A stretch of DNA of 64,000 bases from Pseudomonas flavescens (GCF_013408425.1 NZ_JACBYV010000001.1:1550001-1614000), one strand, 5' to 3'; shown: positions 24,932 through 33,593, numbered from the stretch's first letter. Program-made: numbers and translations. Notes: generated by a model from the sequence alone, not told the origin.

Positions 24932-25394
24932 AAGTACCAACTACCTATGCCCATATTCGCTGGGGAGATACGTCCTGTCGATGCTTGAGAATGCTGTAGC
25001 GTCCATTCGTCTTGGGGTTGAGGATTATCAGGCTGCTGCCCAAGACGATGCTCGGGCCCAGCATCTGATGCATGGTCTCAGATAGCATGATATCCAATTG
25101 AACAAGTGGGCGATGTCAGATGTTCGTAAGCAGCTCATAAGCCCGCTGCATTTGGCTTAATAAGCTAAAAGTGAACGCACTTGTTCATCATTCAGGGAGT
25201 CGGATTGCGGGCTTGCCATCACAAAATTCCTCTCCGTAGATGGCTGGGAACCCTACAGGATTTCAATTTTCGAAGGGCGCCGATTGGCTTTCTTGGGATT
25301 TTGTAAAGTCCTTAATACTAATGGGATGGTTACTATATACTGTGATATGAACGATGGGCTTAGTTAGCCCCTAAAATACGCAGGCAACTCTACT
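24932..25394. other. AT-rich intergenic stretch with a gene remnant
   Basis: Apart from the broken frame at 24981-25160, this 463-base stretch has no gene. The right half (25260-25380) is strongly AT-rich. It separates two convergent genes. Confidence 0.55.
24981..25160 (+). pseudogene. remnant of a small conserved gene, interrupted by TAG
   Basis: From the ATG at 24981 the frame reads MLENAVASIRLGVEDYQ, stops at a TAG (25083-25085) and continues open to a TAA at 25160. The opening LENAxxSIxLGVEDY resembles the start of a family of longer uncharacterised bacterial proteins as I recall them, here cut short. It is probably debris from island rearrangement. The family match is from memory and unconfirmed. 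Confidence 0.35.
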
Positions 25395-26810
25395 TCACAT
25401 AGGTATCTGCCACCCAGACTTCACCCATCGGAACTTTGGTTCTTGAACCTTCGGCCCGCCGAAGTCTTCACCTTCAATCTTGAAGCACCTGGCCATCAGA
25501 TCCCGCACCCCCCCCAAGCGTTCCATGGCAGTGAGTTCCTTGGTGATGTCCTTGACAACCGTTGTAAACGCCTTAGTCGACTCTGACTTCATGAACTCGG
25601 GAGTGGAGAGAGCGAAATCCCGGTCGGGTAACGACACCCCAAATAGACTAGTAACAGAGCTTGCCGCCTTGATTAGAAAGCTGCCCTGGATACCTTGGGC
25701 AGACCTGAGACCGTAGCTGCGTTTAAGGTCGCCGCAAATCTTGTCGACATCATCCATGAGCTTGTTGATGCGCTTGTTTCCACTCGCGAGCCCTTGCTCG
25801 TCGAAGGCAACTCGAATGGCCTTTAGGGTTTCACGCATCGTTACGAAATGGTCTTCGCTGCGGATCTGTCGAGCTGCCTCGATCGCACCGGAAACGCTTC
25901 CGGCGGATTGAGTCAGCCATGCCGAGAACAAGGGCAGGTCCAAAGCGACGGTCTGAGTTGCTCCGTGCGACTGGATTTCCGAAATGCTCGTACTGGTTTT
26001 GTCCGAGAGGTTTGCCAAGAGGCGGGCGGTGAAGTCATGGCCGAAGGCGCCGGCTTTCTTCATCCAGTGCACTTGATAGGCATGCCTGATGGGATGAATG
26101 AATGAGTCTGCTTTCAGGTGTTTGGCTGCAGTCGTGTAATAAATTGATTTGTACGCGAGCCAGTTCAGCGAGGCGACGAACATCTCCAGTTGCTTGGTGG
26201 GACCTCCGTAGGCGCCAGGATACTCTCCAGTGAACTCTGACTTGCTGAATTCGTGGCCATCCGAACCCACTAGCTTGACATCTTTCGACCAACGTCCGCG
26301 CGTTTCACTTGCATCGCTTAACTCTGCGAAGATTGCTGCGCTTAGGGCACTGTATTTGCCATAGTCGTCGGACGCACGGTAGCCCAGCATCCTCATGGTT
26401 AGGTAATACACACTGGAGGCTTGATCCCAGGTGCAGACCATGTTCATTTTCAGTTGCTCCAAAAGGGCACTAAAGTCCTCATCCACGAACTCGCCGCCGC
26501 GAATTTCAGGGCGAATCAGCGATGCTTCTTTTTGAGCGATCGTATCAACCCCGTCCAGCCCGAACTCGGTAGGCGACAAGAACCTGAGATAGGGGAATTG
26601 TTGCTTGCGGCTTTCTCTGTGATCTGCTTTGTAGTTGTCTATGCAGAGGAGGTCGTCGTAAAAGAGGTTGCCTTGCAGGAAATTCTCTAACGCGCACAGG
26701 TCTCCATTGATCGTATCGCTGGTCTTGACCGCCACCGCGCCGGTGGCGCGCTGGACGGCAGTGAGGGTGGCGTTGTCTATCAGTGCGTAGGTCATGTATT
26801 CATTGCCCAT
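25395..26810 (-). CDS. unknown protein, island gene (471 aa)
   Basis: No known domain, signal peptide or membrane helix is recognisable. The protein is mixed alpha/beta at the N-terminus (LCALENFLQGNLFYDDLLCIDNY). The centre is helical (IHPIRHAYQVHWMKK, SGAIEAARQIRSEDHF). The C-terminal half has regularly spaced charged helices (IRVAFDEQGLASGNKRINKLMDDVDKI). It starts at 26810 or at the nearby methionine six codons on; neither has a clear ribosome site. It is convergent with the RloC-like gene and lies between it and the dif site, so a role in host defence is possible by position only. GC content is below that of the core genes. Confidence 0.75.
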   Translation of the reverse strand: MGNEYMTYALIDNATLTAVQRATGAVAVKTSDTINGDLCALENFLQGNLFYDDLLCIDNYKADHRESRKQQFPYLRFLSPTEFGLDGVDTIAQKEASLIRPEIRGGEFVDEDFSALLEQLKMNMVCTWDQASSVYYLTMRMLGYRASDDYGKYSALSAAIFAELSDASETRGRWSKDVKLVGSDGHEFSKSEFTGEYPGAYGGPTKQLEMFVASLNWLAYKSIYYTTAAKHLKADSFIHPIRHAYQVHWMKKAGAFGHDFTARLLANLSDKTSTSISEIQSHGATQTVALDLPLFSAWLTQSAGSVSGAIEAARQIRSEDHFVTMRETLKAIRVAFDEQGLASGNKRINKLMDDVDKICGDLKRSYGLRSAQGIQGSFLIKAASSVTSLFGVSLPDRDFALSTPEFMKSESTKAFTTVVKDITKELTAMERLGGVRDLMARCFKIEGEDFGGPKVQEPKFRWVKSGWQIPM

Positions 26811-27403
26811 CCTAGTGTGGCTGAGACTATAACCACTGAAATTGGATGGTGGCTATATTCGACGGGCAGTCTTTGCGAACCATGAAGCATGGTATTGGCG
26901 CAGGTGAAGCGCCTTATTCGACTGCACGCTCATTGGCGCAGTGTAGTGGTCAACTGATACGGGACACGATATTAAGTCTTTTTCGGACTGAGCTGTTGGC
27001 AGTGCTGCTGAAAAATGACTCTCGGTGAGTCGAGAGCACTGGAAAGACGTCCTGGGAAATATCGAGTCTCTCGAGCAGATCGGTGAAAGCCTAGTCTAGA
27101 TAGCGGAGTCCATCTGTTTCATCAACTGTGAGTGCATTGCTTTCCTGCAACAAGGCGCGTGGTGTGAGCCGTGTGATGTCGACGCCGAAAACGAATTCGT
27201 TGAATCAAGGCCTAAGATAGCTCATGAAAATTTATGGTATGGCCTGTCGTTTAACATAATATACATTATGCGAACCTAAGGTTTCGCACATCAGAGGCTC
27301 TCATCACCAGATTTGGCCTTTCCTCAGTCCAGCGTCAGTGACGACAACGACTGCTGATCGTTGACTGGGACCTTGCTGATGATGAGCCGCTACGTCAGTT
27401 CGT
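26811..27403. other. gene-free AT-rich region containing dif
   Basis: No supported gene lies in these 593 bases. Contents are the dif site at 27249-27276 and a segment at 26942-26967 (TGTAGTGGTCAACTGATACG...) that resembles the end of an IS3-family element but has no partner end or transposase. A small hairpin sits near 27018-27036. A 60-codon frame at 26846 has no coding character. Confidence 0.6.
27249..27276 (-). other. dif site for XerCD chromosome dimer resolution
   Basis: Read on the reverse strand, the 28 bases consist of a XerC arm GGTTCGCATAA, the central region TGTATA and a XerD arm TTATGTTAAAC. Compared with E. coli dif as I recall it (GGTGCGCATAA, TGTATA, TTATGTTAAAT) only two positions differ. 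XerC and XerD recombine here to separate dimeric chromosomes when FtsK brings the sites to the septum. This marks the replication terminus. It lies between the accessory island and the gluconate genes, in a gene-free gap. Confidence 0.93.
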
Positions 27404-27655
27404 TCACTCACGTCCATGATCGAACCAGGCATTCGCCTTGGCGATCACTGCTTTGCGTGCGCTGCCGGGTTCGCTGAATGGACCTGGCACGCTGAGTCGT
27501 TTGACCGGCTTGCCTGCGTCGTCGTGAAATGTGGCGATGACCGCTTGTGCGACGCCGCCCGATTCGTTTGCCCAGATGAATTCGAGCTGCACGTTGTGTG
27601 TGCCGCTCTTGCTGGTGTGGGTGAATTCCGGGGCTTTGCTGGTGACTGTAGGCAT
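27404..27655 (-). CDS. small hypothetical protein (83 aa)
   Basis: The product starts MPTVTSKAPEFTH and ends NAWFDHGRE. It is a soluble protein, probably beta-rich, with no known domain. GGAG eight bases before the ATG at 27655 supports this start over the longer frame to 27736. Codon usage is that of the core genome, so the island probably ends between this gene and dif. It does not belong to the gluconate genes, being separated by a large hairpin. Confidence 0.65.
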   Translation of the reverse strand: MPTVTSKAPEFTHTSKSGTHNVQLEFIWANESGGVAQAVIATFHDDAGKPVKRLSVPGPFSEPGSARKAVIAKANAWFDHGRE

Positions 27656-27780
27656 GAAGAACGCTCCGTAGATAATGACGCCTGGCGGCTTCCTGTCGCA
27701 GGGTTGCTGGCCGCTTCTTGGCCTCTTGCTCCTCACTGTAGGTTATTGCGCGAATACGTCTAGGCAGTCTGTCCGCAAAC

Positions 27781-27831
27781 CCACCGAAGCTGCGCCGGCA
27801 ACCATTGCGGTCGTCGGCGAAGCTTCGGTGG
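27781..27831. terminator. large hairpin downstream of gntP
   Basis: Perfect 11-base arms, CCACCGAAGCT and AGCTTCGGTGG, enclose 29 bases that can pair further (CGCCGGC with GTCGGCG). It starts ten bases beyond the gntP stop on the reverse strand. There is no strong T-run, so it may stabilise the transcript end rather than terminate alone. Confidence 0.5.
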
Positions 27832-27840
27832 CGCCAAGCG

Positions 27841-29217
27841 CTACAGGATCAGGCTACCGATCACGGCCAGCAGGAATGCGATGCTGCCCAGCAGGGTTTC
27901 CATCACTGTCCAGGTCTTGAGGGTGGTTTTCTCGTCCATTTCCAGAAAACGGCTGACCAGCCAGAACCCCGAGTCGTTGACGTGTGAGAGCACCGTGGCA
28001 CCGCCGGCAATCGCCACCACGATGAAGCACAGGTCGAACTCGCTGAGCCCCGGTGTAGCCGCGACCATGGGCGCTACCAACGCCGCTGTGGTGGTCAGCG
28101 CGACGGTAGCCGAACCTTGAGCCACACGCAGTGCTGCGGAGATCACGAAGGCTGCAAGGATCACCGGCATGCCGGTATCCGACAGCGTATCGGCCAGGGC
28201 ATCGCCGATACCGCTGGTACGCAGCACGCCACCGAACATGCCCCCTGCCCCTGTCACCAGGATGATCGAGCAGATCGGCCCTAGCGCACCCTCACAGACT
28301 TTTTCCAGGTGCTTGCTGGTGTGTCGGCCACTGAAGGCGATCAGCGCGAAAAGTACGGTGATCAGCAACGCCACCGGCGTTTTGCCGATCATGCGCAGGA
28401 ACTGCACCCAGGTGCTGTTGCCGTCGACCGTTCCCATTACGCTGAGGGTGTTGAGACCGGTGTCCAGGAAGATCAGCACCAGCGGCATCAGCAGGATGGT
28501 CAGCACCAGCCCGAAGCGCGGCGGCGCTACGCTGTTGTCACGCTCGACATCGGTAAGGAAGCTCGCTGGCAGCTTGAGATTGAAGCGTTTGCCTGCCCAG
28601 AGACCGAACAGATAGCCACCGAAGTACCAGGTCGGCAAGGCGATCAGGGTGCCGATGATGACCAGCAAACCGATGTTCGCGCCCAGCAGTTCAGCTGCCG
28701 CGACCGGGCCCGGGTGCGGCGGCACCAGAGCATGCATGGCTGCGAAGGCACCTGCGGCCGGCAAGGCGTACGTCAGCGTCGAACCGCCGAAGCGCTTGGC
28801 GACGCTGAAGATGATCGGCAGCATGACGATCAGGCCGGCGTCGAAGAAGATCGGGAAGCCGAACAGCAGCGACGCCACACCCAGAGCGAACGGTGCCCGG
28901 TGCTCACCGAACTTGTTGATCAGGGTATCTGCCAGCACTTGAGCGCCGCCGGTTATCTCCAGCAGTCGGCCGATCATGGCACCAAGGCCGACCAGCAAGG
29001 CCACGGCCGCCAGTGTTGTACCGAAGCCGCCCAGTAGTGTCGGGACGATCTTGTCGAAGGGAATCTGCGTGGCCAGTGCGGTGAAAATGCTCACCACCAC
29101 GAGTGCCAGAAAGGCATGCAGACGGAAGCGGATGATCATCAGCAGCAGTAGAAGCACTGCGCCTGCCGCGATGGAGAGAAGCGCCCCTGCGCCGAGAGTC
29201 GTGGTCACCTCATTCAT
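27841..29217 (-). CDS. gntP: gluconate:H+ symporter, GntP family
   Basis: This 458-residue inner-membrane carrier has about twelve hydrophobic helices and the GntP-family pattern (GFGTTLAAVALLVGLGAMIGRLLE, FGFPIFFDAGLIVMLPI, ALVPPHPGPVAAAELLGANIG). It imports gluconate for the kinase encoded beside it. GAGGAGG nine bases before the ATG at 29217 sets the start; the frame to 29238 is less likely. It is read in the same direction as gntK after a 157-base gap. Confidence 0.92.
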   Translation of the reverse strand: MNEVTTTLGAGALLSIAAGAVLLLLLMIIRFRLHAFLALVVVSIFTALATQIPFDKIVPTLLGGFGTTLAAVALLVGLGAMIGRLLEITGGAQVLADTLINKFGEHRAPFALGVASLLFGFPIFFDAGLIVMLPIIFSVAKRFGGSTLTYALPAAGAFAAMHALVPPHPGPVAAAELLGANIGLLVIIGTLIALPTWYFGGYLFGLWAGKRFNLKLPASFLTDVERDNSVAPPRFGLVLTILLMPLVLIFLDTGLNTLSVMGTVDGNSTWVQFLRMIGKTPVALLITVLFALIAFSGRHTSKHLEKVCEGALGPICSIILVTGAGGMFGGVLRTSGIGDALADTLSDTGMPVILAAFVISAALRVAQGSATVALTTTAALVAPMVAATPGLSEFDLCFIVVAIAGGATVLSHVNDSGFWLVSRFLEMDEKTTLKTWTVMETLLGSIAFLLAVIGSLIL

Positions 29218-29374
29218 GATGAGCGCCCTCCTCTGCAACTGCAGCTACTCGGCAAGACCGAGCACGATCATCTTTCAGGGACAGGTAACGGTGAGCTTGA
29301 TGGATGGTTTTCATATCGTCTCCACTTGTCTTTGTTATGGGAGAAGCGTGGTTGTGTCGCGTTATCTGCGGGTG

Positions 29375-29893
29375 TTATCGACCGAACGCGCGCCACCAGT
29401 CAGCGGCCTGCTGGCCGAGCGTATCGATGGATTGCGTCGCATCGAGGGTCAGTGTCGCGTGCTCGCCGTGTGGCGGTTCTAGGGTCGCGAACTGGCTGTC
29501 GATGAGGCTTGCTGGCATGAAGTGACCCGGGCGATCACCCACACGCCTGGCGGCTTCTTCGCGGGTCAGTTCGAGAAACACGAAGCCCAGACCAGGCACG
29601 GCTTCGCGCAACCGGTCACGGTACTTGCGCTTGAGGGAGGAACAGGCCAGTAGCGGCCGATCATGGGTTTCGAGGGCGCTGGCCAGCTCCTCACCCAGAC
29701 GGGTCAGCCAGTCGGCACGGTCCTCATCGGTAAGAGGAATGCCGGCGCTCATCTTCTCGATGTTGGCGGCAGGGTGAAACTGGTCACCTTCGATCAGGTA
29801 ACCGCCGATCTTTTCGGCGATCGATTCTCCGACGCAGCTCTTGCCGCAACCGGATACGCCCATGACGACCAGGGCGGTTATTGGGTTATTCAT
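29375..29893 (-). CDS. gntK: gluconokinase
   Basis: This 172-residue P-loop kinase makes 6-phosphogluconate from gluconate and ATP, feeding the Entner-Doudoroff pathway. The Walker A loop is MGVSGCGKS near residue 12. Family patches EGDQFHPAANIEKMSAGIPLTDEDRADWL and ACSSLKRKYRDRLR are present. GGAG precedes ATG 29893; the frame to 29947 would run into the operator. It is divergent from gntR across two GntR-type operators. Confidence 0.95.
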   Translation of the reverse strand: MNNPITALVVMGVSGCGKSCVGESIAEKIGGYLIEGDQFHPAANIEKMSAGIPLTDEDRADWLTRLGEELASALETHDRPLLACSSLKRKYRDRLREAVPGLGFVFLELTREEAARRVGDRPGHFMPASLIDSQFATLEPPHGEHATLTLDATQSIDTLGQQAADWWRAFGR

Positions 29894-29910
29894 CGTGCAA
29901 CTCCAGCGGA

Positions 29911-29925
29911 AGACAGCGCTATCTT
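29911..29925. promoter_or_regulatory. candidate GntR operator 1
   Basis: AGACAGCGCTATCTT lies 18 bases upstream of gntK. Its complement contains AAG-A-TAGCGCT, matching the GntR operator core reported for Pseudomonas as I recall it (AAG-N-TAGCGCT). Binding here would block gntK transcription. Confidence 0.65.
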
Positions 29926-30035
29926 TGAAGATCGTGAACATCTGCAAGACGGCGGCTTCGAATGTTGTAAGTGTTGTTCGCCAGGTACTGCTGCTCGGGG
30001 CCAGTTACGCAATGCACGACATTGCCAAGCCTTCG

Positions 30036-30050
30036 AGACAGCGCTACCTT
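30036..30050. promoter_or_regulatory. candidate GntR operator 2
   Basis: AGACAGCGCTACCTT repeats operator 1 with one change and lies 34 bases before gntR. The pair brackets the divergent promoter region and suggests autoregulation as well as repression of gntK. Confidence 0.65.
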
Positions 30051-30084
30051 AAACATCAATTACTGCCGATGACAAGCCTTTGCA

Positions 30085-31110
30085 ATGAAATCTCCGACGC
30101 ACAGCAGTTCCCGTACCCTGGGCATGCCCACGCTTGCAGAGGTCGCCGAGCGTGCAGGCGTTTCCACCATCACTGCGTCCCGTGCATTGCGCGGCGTGGC
30201 CACGGTAGGTGCTGATCTGGCTGAGCGCGTGCGCAAGGCGGCCGACGAGTTGGGCTACGTGGCGAATCCTGCTGCACGCACCCTGGCATCGGCGCGCAGT
30301 ACATCCGTGGTGGTGCTCATCCCTTCCCTGTCCAACCAGTTGTTCATCGAACCTCTGGATGCGATTCACGAGGTGATGCGTCCGCGCGGTATCGAGGTGC
30401 TGATTGGCGATTACCACTATTCTCGCGATGAGGAAGAACGGCTGGTTCGCAACTACCTGCCGTATCGGCCGATGGGCATGCTGCTGACCGGCTTCGACCG
30501 TACCGAAGGCACGCGGCATCTGCTCAGCGCCAGCCGTATTCCCTGCGTGCACATGATGGAATTGAGCAGCGCGCCCGGTATCGCCAGCGTCGGGTTCTCT
30601 CAGCAGGCAGCTGGTGAAGCCGTGGCGCAACACCTGCTGCAGCAGGGGCGCAAGCGTCTCGCCTACATCGCCGCCCAGCTGGACCCGCGGGTGATGCAAC
30701 GTGGTGAGGGGTTTCGGCGCACCCTGCAGGCGGCCGGCGTGTATGACCCGGCGCTGGAACTGCTGCACCCCCTGCCCTCATCCATCGGTTTGGGTGGCCA
30801 GCTGTTCAATGAGCTGATGCAGCGCCACCCGGATATCGATGGCATCTTCTTCTGCAATGACGACCTTGCTCAGGGCGCACTGTTCGAGGCGCAGCGCCGT
30901 GGTATCGCGGTTCCAGGGCGTGTGGCATTGGTGGGTTTCAACGACCTGCCGGCTTCCGCGCATACCGTGCCAAGGCTGTCGTCGATCCACACGCCGCGCA
31001 CCGAGGTCGGCCGTGAAGCCGCCAACCTATTGCTGAAAATGCTCGATGGCCGCCCTGCTGCGTCAAGCGTCGATCTCGGCTTCGAGCTGCGGGTGCGTGA
31101 AAGCAGCTAG
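30085..31110 (+). CDS. gntR: LacI-family repressor of gluconate genes
   Basis: This 341-residue regulator has a LacI helix-turn-helix at about 14-60 (PTLAEVAERAGVSTITASRALRG) and a periplasmic-binding-like effector domain (VVVLIPSLSNQLFIEPLDAI, FFCNDDLAQGALFEAQRRG, VGFNDLPAS). In Pseudomonas, GntR is released from DNA by gluconate or 6-phosphogluconate. Its position opposite gntK, with two matching operators between, supports the name. A terminator follows it. Confidence 0.93.
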   Translation: MKSPTHSSSRTLGMPTLAEVAERAGVSTITASRALRGVATVGADLAERVRKAADELGYVANPAARTLASARSTSVVVLIPSLSNQLFIEPLDAIHEVMRPRGIEVLIGDYHYSRDEEERLVRNYLPYRPMGMLLTGFDRTEGTRHLLSASRIPCVHMMELSSAPGIASVGFSQQAAGEAVAQHLLQQGRKRLAYIAAQLDPRVMQRGEGFRRTLQAAGVYDPALELLHPLPSSIGLGGQLFNELMQRHPDIDGIFFCNDDLAQGALFEAQRRGIAVPGRVALVGFNDLPASAHTVPRLSSIHTPRTEVGREAANLLLKMLDGRPAASSVDLGFELRVRESS

Positions 31111-31193
31111 TCGATGAAAGCGTCGCTTCCGGTCATCAAACCGCAATCGATTTTCGACATGCTTCTAGCCTGACACAGGGACGTGTCGCCCCA

Positions 31194-31225
31194 GAAAAAA
31201 GCCCGGTCGGATGCCGGGCTTCTTT
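31194..31225. terminator. bidirectional rho-independent terminator
   Basis: Arms AGCCCGG (31200-31206) and CCGGGCT (31214-31220) are flanked by an A-run on the left and a T-rich stretch on the right. It ends gntR on the forward strand and mexS on the reverse. Confidence 0.85.
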
Positions 31226-31239
31226 CGTTCAGGGTTGGA

Positions 31240-32256
31240 TCACTCCAGTGTCAGCGCGACTCGACCCCGATCCGGGCAGGCTTCCATGTAACGGTGCGCC
31301 TCGACGAACTCTTCGAACGGGAAGGTCTTGTCGATGCGCGGCTTGAGCACGCCTTCCGCGGTCAGTTTGTTGATGTGATCGAGCGCCCGCTGTACCGCCG
31401 CGCAATCCTGTTCGATCCCCAGTTCCGAGTGCCCGGTGAAGTCCAGTACGCAGTGACGGAAGAACTGCAGGTGCTTCTTGAACGCGGCGCAGGCCGGGAA
31501 CGCGGTGTCGTTGCCACCGTTGAGGCCATACAGAATCAGCTTGCCGCGGGTGGCCGCAACGTCACCGAGCAGCTTGAGCTGCTGGCCGGCGCAGTGGTCG
31601 AGGATCACTTCGGCACCCTTGCCCTCTGTGTAGCGCTCGACCTCGAGGACCAGATCCTGCTCTTCGGTGAAGATGATCTTGTCGGCGCCCAGTTCGCGCA
31701 GGAACTCACGGCTGTCCGGCACGCTGGTCGATACGATGACATTGGCGCCCAGCGCCTTGGCAAGCTGTACCGACTGCGGAGCCAGGCAATGGCAAGCCTC
31801 GGTGATCAGGACGTGCTGACCGGCCTTGAGCTTGGCCAGGTCGACCATCGCGAAGTAGGCGAACAGCAGGCCGGTGTAGTGCACGCTGGCTTCCTGCGGG
31901 CTGAGCACATCCGGGAAACGGGTCAGTGCGAAGCGCGGCACGACCACACGGTCGCCCCAGGTCGGATAGCGATTCGGGGTGCTGGCCGGGAATGCAGCAA
32001 CCTGTGCGCCGACCTCGAGGTCATCAACGCCCTCGCCCACGGCTTCTACGATACCGGCCAGCTCCGAGCCGACACCTGAAGGTAATTTGGCTTCTTCCGA
32101 CGCCAGGTTCTGGCGCCACAGTACGTCGCCCCAGCTAACCCCGAGGGCCTGGACGCGTACCAGTACCTCCCCCGCTGCGGGGGTAGGTGTCGGCATTTCT
32201 TCGCACTGCAATACGCTGGCGTCGCCGAACTTGTGGAAACGGATCATGCGGGACAT
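31240..32256 (-). CDS. mexS: quinone oxidoreductase-like MexS
   Basis: This 338-residue zinc-independent medium-chain dehydrogenase/quinone reductase has the GroES-like start SRMIRFHKFGDASVLQ, the PSGVGSELAGIVEAVG segment and a Rossmann cofactor fold (LKAGQHVLITEACHCLAPQSVQLAKALGANVIVSTS). In P. aeruginosa, MexS limits MexT activity, probably by removing reactive electrophiles, and mexS mutants overproduce MexEF-OprN. Its place divergent from mexT is the conserved one. GAGG before ATG 32256 fixes the start. Confidence 0.92.
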   Translation of the reverse strand: MSRMIRFHKFGDASVLQCEEMPTPTPAAGEVLVRVQALGVSWGDVLWRQNLASEEAKLPSGVGSELAGIVEAVGEGVDDLEVGAQVAAFPASTPNRYPTWGDRVVVPRFALTRFPDVLSPQEASVHYTGLLFAYFAMVDLAKLKAGQHVLITEACHCLAPQSVQLAKALGANVIVSTSVPDSREFLRELGADKIIFTEEQDLVLEVERYTEGKGAEVILDHCAGQQLKLLGDVAATRGKLILYGLNGGNDTAFPACAAFKKHLQFFRHCVLDFTGHSELGIEQDCAAVQRALDHINKLTAEGVLKPRIDKTFPFEEFVEAHRYMEACPDRGRVALTLE

Positions 32257-32496
32257 CGTCAACCTCAACTGATCGCGGATTGGTTATTCACTGGAGTCGA
32301 CTTTATCTGCTGACCTTCACGTGCACCACCCGGCCCGATTGATAGTCGTCATGCCTGGCAGTGATATAGGCCACTAGAACGTGTGGATATATCGATGATA
32401 CCGGTGTCTTTCCCAATTCGCTCAAGTGCTCGTACTATTGGCGGACAAGGCTCTCACTAGCGTCCCGCTCTGGCAAGCCCGCACATTGGTACTTGG

Positions 32497-33414
32497 ATGA
32501 ACCGCAACGACCTGCGCCGTCTCGATCTCAACCTGCTGATCGTCTTCGAAACGCTCATGCACGAACGCAGCGTGACTCGCGCGGCCGAGAAACTGTTTCT
32601 CGGCCAGCCGGCGATCAGCGCCGCATTGTCGCGGTTGCGCACGCTGTTCGATGACCCCTTGTTCGTGCGCACCGGGCGTAGCATGGAGCCCACGGCACGC
32701 GCCCAGGAGATCTTCGGCCTGCTCTCGCCTGCGCTGGATTCGATTTCGACGGCAGTCAGCCGTGCTTCGGAATTCGACCCAGCCACCAGCACGGCGGTAT
32801 TTCGTGTCGGCCTGTCCGACGACGTCGAATTCGCCCTGCTTCCTGCCCTGCTCCGCCGTTTGCGCTCTGAAGCGCCCAATGTGGTGCTGGTGGTGCGCCG
32901 TGCCAACTACCTGCTGATGCCCAACCTGCTGGCCTCCGGGGAGATTTCGGTAGGGGTGAGCTACACCGAGGAACTACCGGCCAACGCCAAGCGCAAGACC
33001 CTGCGCCGCAGCAAGCCGAAGCTGCTGCGTGCCGATGTCGTGCCCGGGCCGCTGACCCTGGACGACTACTGCGCTCGCCCACATGCCATGGTGTCTTTCG
33101 CGGGCGACCTCAATGGTTTCGTCGATGAACAACTGGCGCGCTTGAACCGCAGCCGCAAGGTGGTGCTCGCCGTGCCGCAGTTCAATGGCCTGGGCACCCT
33201 GCTGGCGGGCACCGACCTGATCGCCGTGGTGCCCGACTACACCGCCGCCACTCTGACTGCCGCTGGTGGCCTGCGCGCCGAAGACCCACCGTTCGAAAGC
33301 GACAGCTTCGAGATGTCCATGGCTTGGCGCGGCGCCCAGGACAACGACCCAGCCGAACGCTGGCTGCGCTCGCGAATCCAGATGTTTTTCGGTGATCCGG
33401 ACAGCCTCGAATAG
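32497..33414 (+). CDS. mexT: LysR-type activator MexT
   Basis: This 305-residue regulator activates mexEF-oprN and mexS. The helix-turn-helix is at about 8-66 (DLNLLIVFETLMHERSVTRAAEKLFLGQPAISAALSRL) and an effector domain follows. The sequence is close to P. aeruginosa MexT as I know it throughout, including LMPNLLASGEISVGVSYT and FNGLGTLLAGTDLIA. Only one copy of CGGCCAGC is present at 32601-32608; an extra copy of that octamer inactivates mexT in some PAO1 lines, so this allele should be functional. Confidence 0.95.
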   Translation: MNRNDLRRLDLNLLIVFETLMHERSVTRAAEKLFLGQPAISAALSRLRTLFDDPLFVRTGRSMEPTARAQEIFGLLSPALDSISTAVSRASEFDPATSTAVFRVGLSDDVEFALLPALLRRLRSEAPNVVLVVRRANYLLMPNLLASGEISVGVSYTEELPANAKRKTLRRSKPKLLRADVVPGPLTLDDYCARPHAMVSFAGDLNGFVDEQLARLNRSRKVVLAVPQFNGLGTLLAGTDLIAVVPDYTAATLTAAGGLRAEDPPFESDSFEMSMAWRGAQDNDPAERWLRSRIQMFFGDPDSLE

Positions 33415-33435
33415 CGGCTTTATCTGTATTTAGCG

Positions 33436-33452
33436 ATCTATGCAGTATAGAT
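33436..33452. promoter_or_regulatory. candidate MexT site 1 (T-N11-A inverted repeat)
   Basis: ATCTAT-GCAGT-ATAGAT is a perfect 6-base inverted repeat with five-base spacer in the mexT-mexE gap. The form is typical of LysR-type sites. It lies about 140 bases before mexE. Confidence 0.5.
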
Positions 33453-33483
33453 AGGTAGCTTGCTATTAATATTCCAAATCGTA

Positions 33484-33512
33484 ATATCATCATTCACAGT
33501 GATATCTATCTT
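33484..33512. promoter_or_regulatory. candidate MexT site 2 (nod-box-like)
   Basis: The segment contains ATC-N9-GAT at 33489-33503 inside the inverted repeat ATATCA-N10-TGATAT (33484-33505). It partly matches the MexT consensus I recall (ATCA-N5-GTCGAT-N4-ACYAT). It lies 80-110 bases before mexE, a good position for activation. Confidence 0.5.
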
Positions 33513-33593
33513 CGGAGCGTTCGATTCGTTCCTGGATGTTGCTGAGACCAGACTCCGCCTCCATCACTACCAACACCTTGGCGGATCGTAATC

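Noticed and set aside
26942..26967. End of an IS3-family insertion sequence
   Set aside because: The resemblance is from memory; no matching inverted end, target duplication or transposase is present nearby. Kept only as a note in the region entry.
26846..27028. 60-codon forward frame in the dif region
   Set aside because: No ribosome site, no protein-like pattern, and it crosses the putative IS-end segment.
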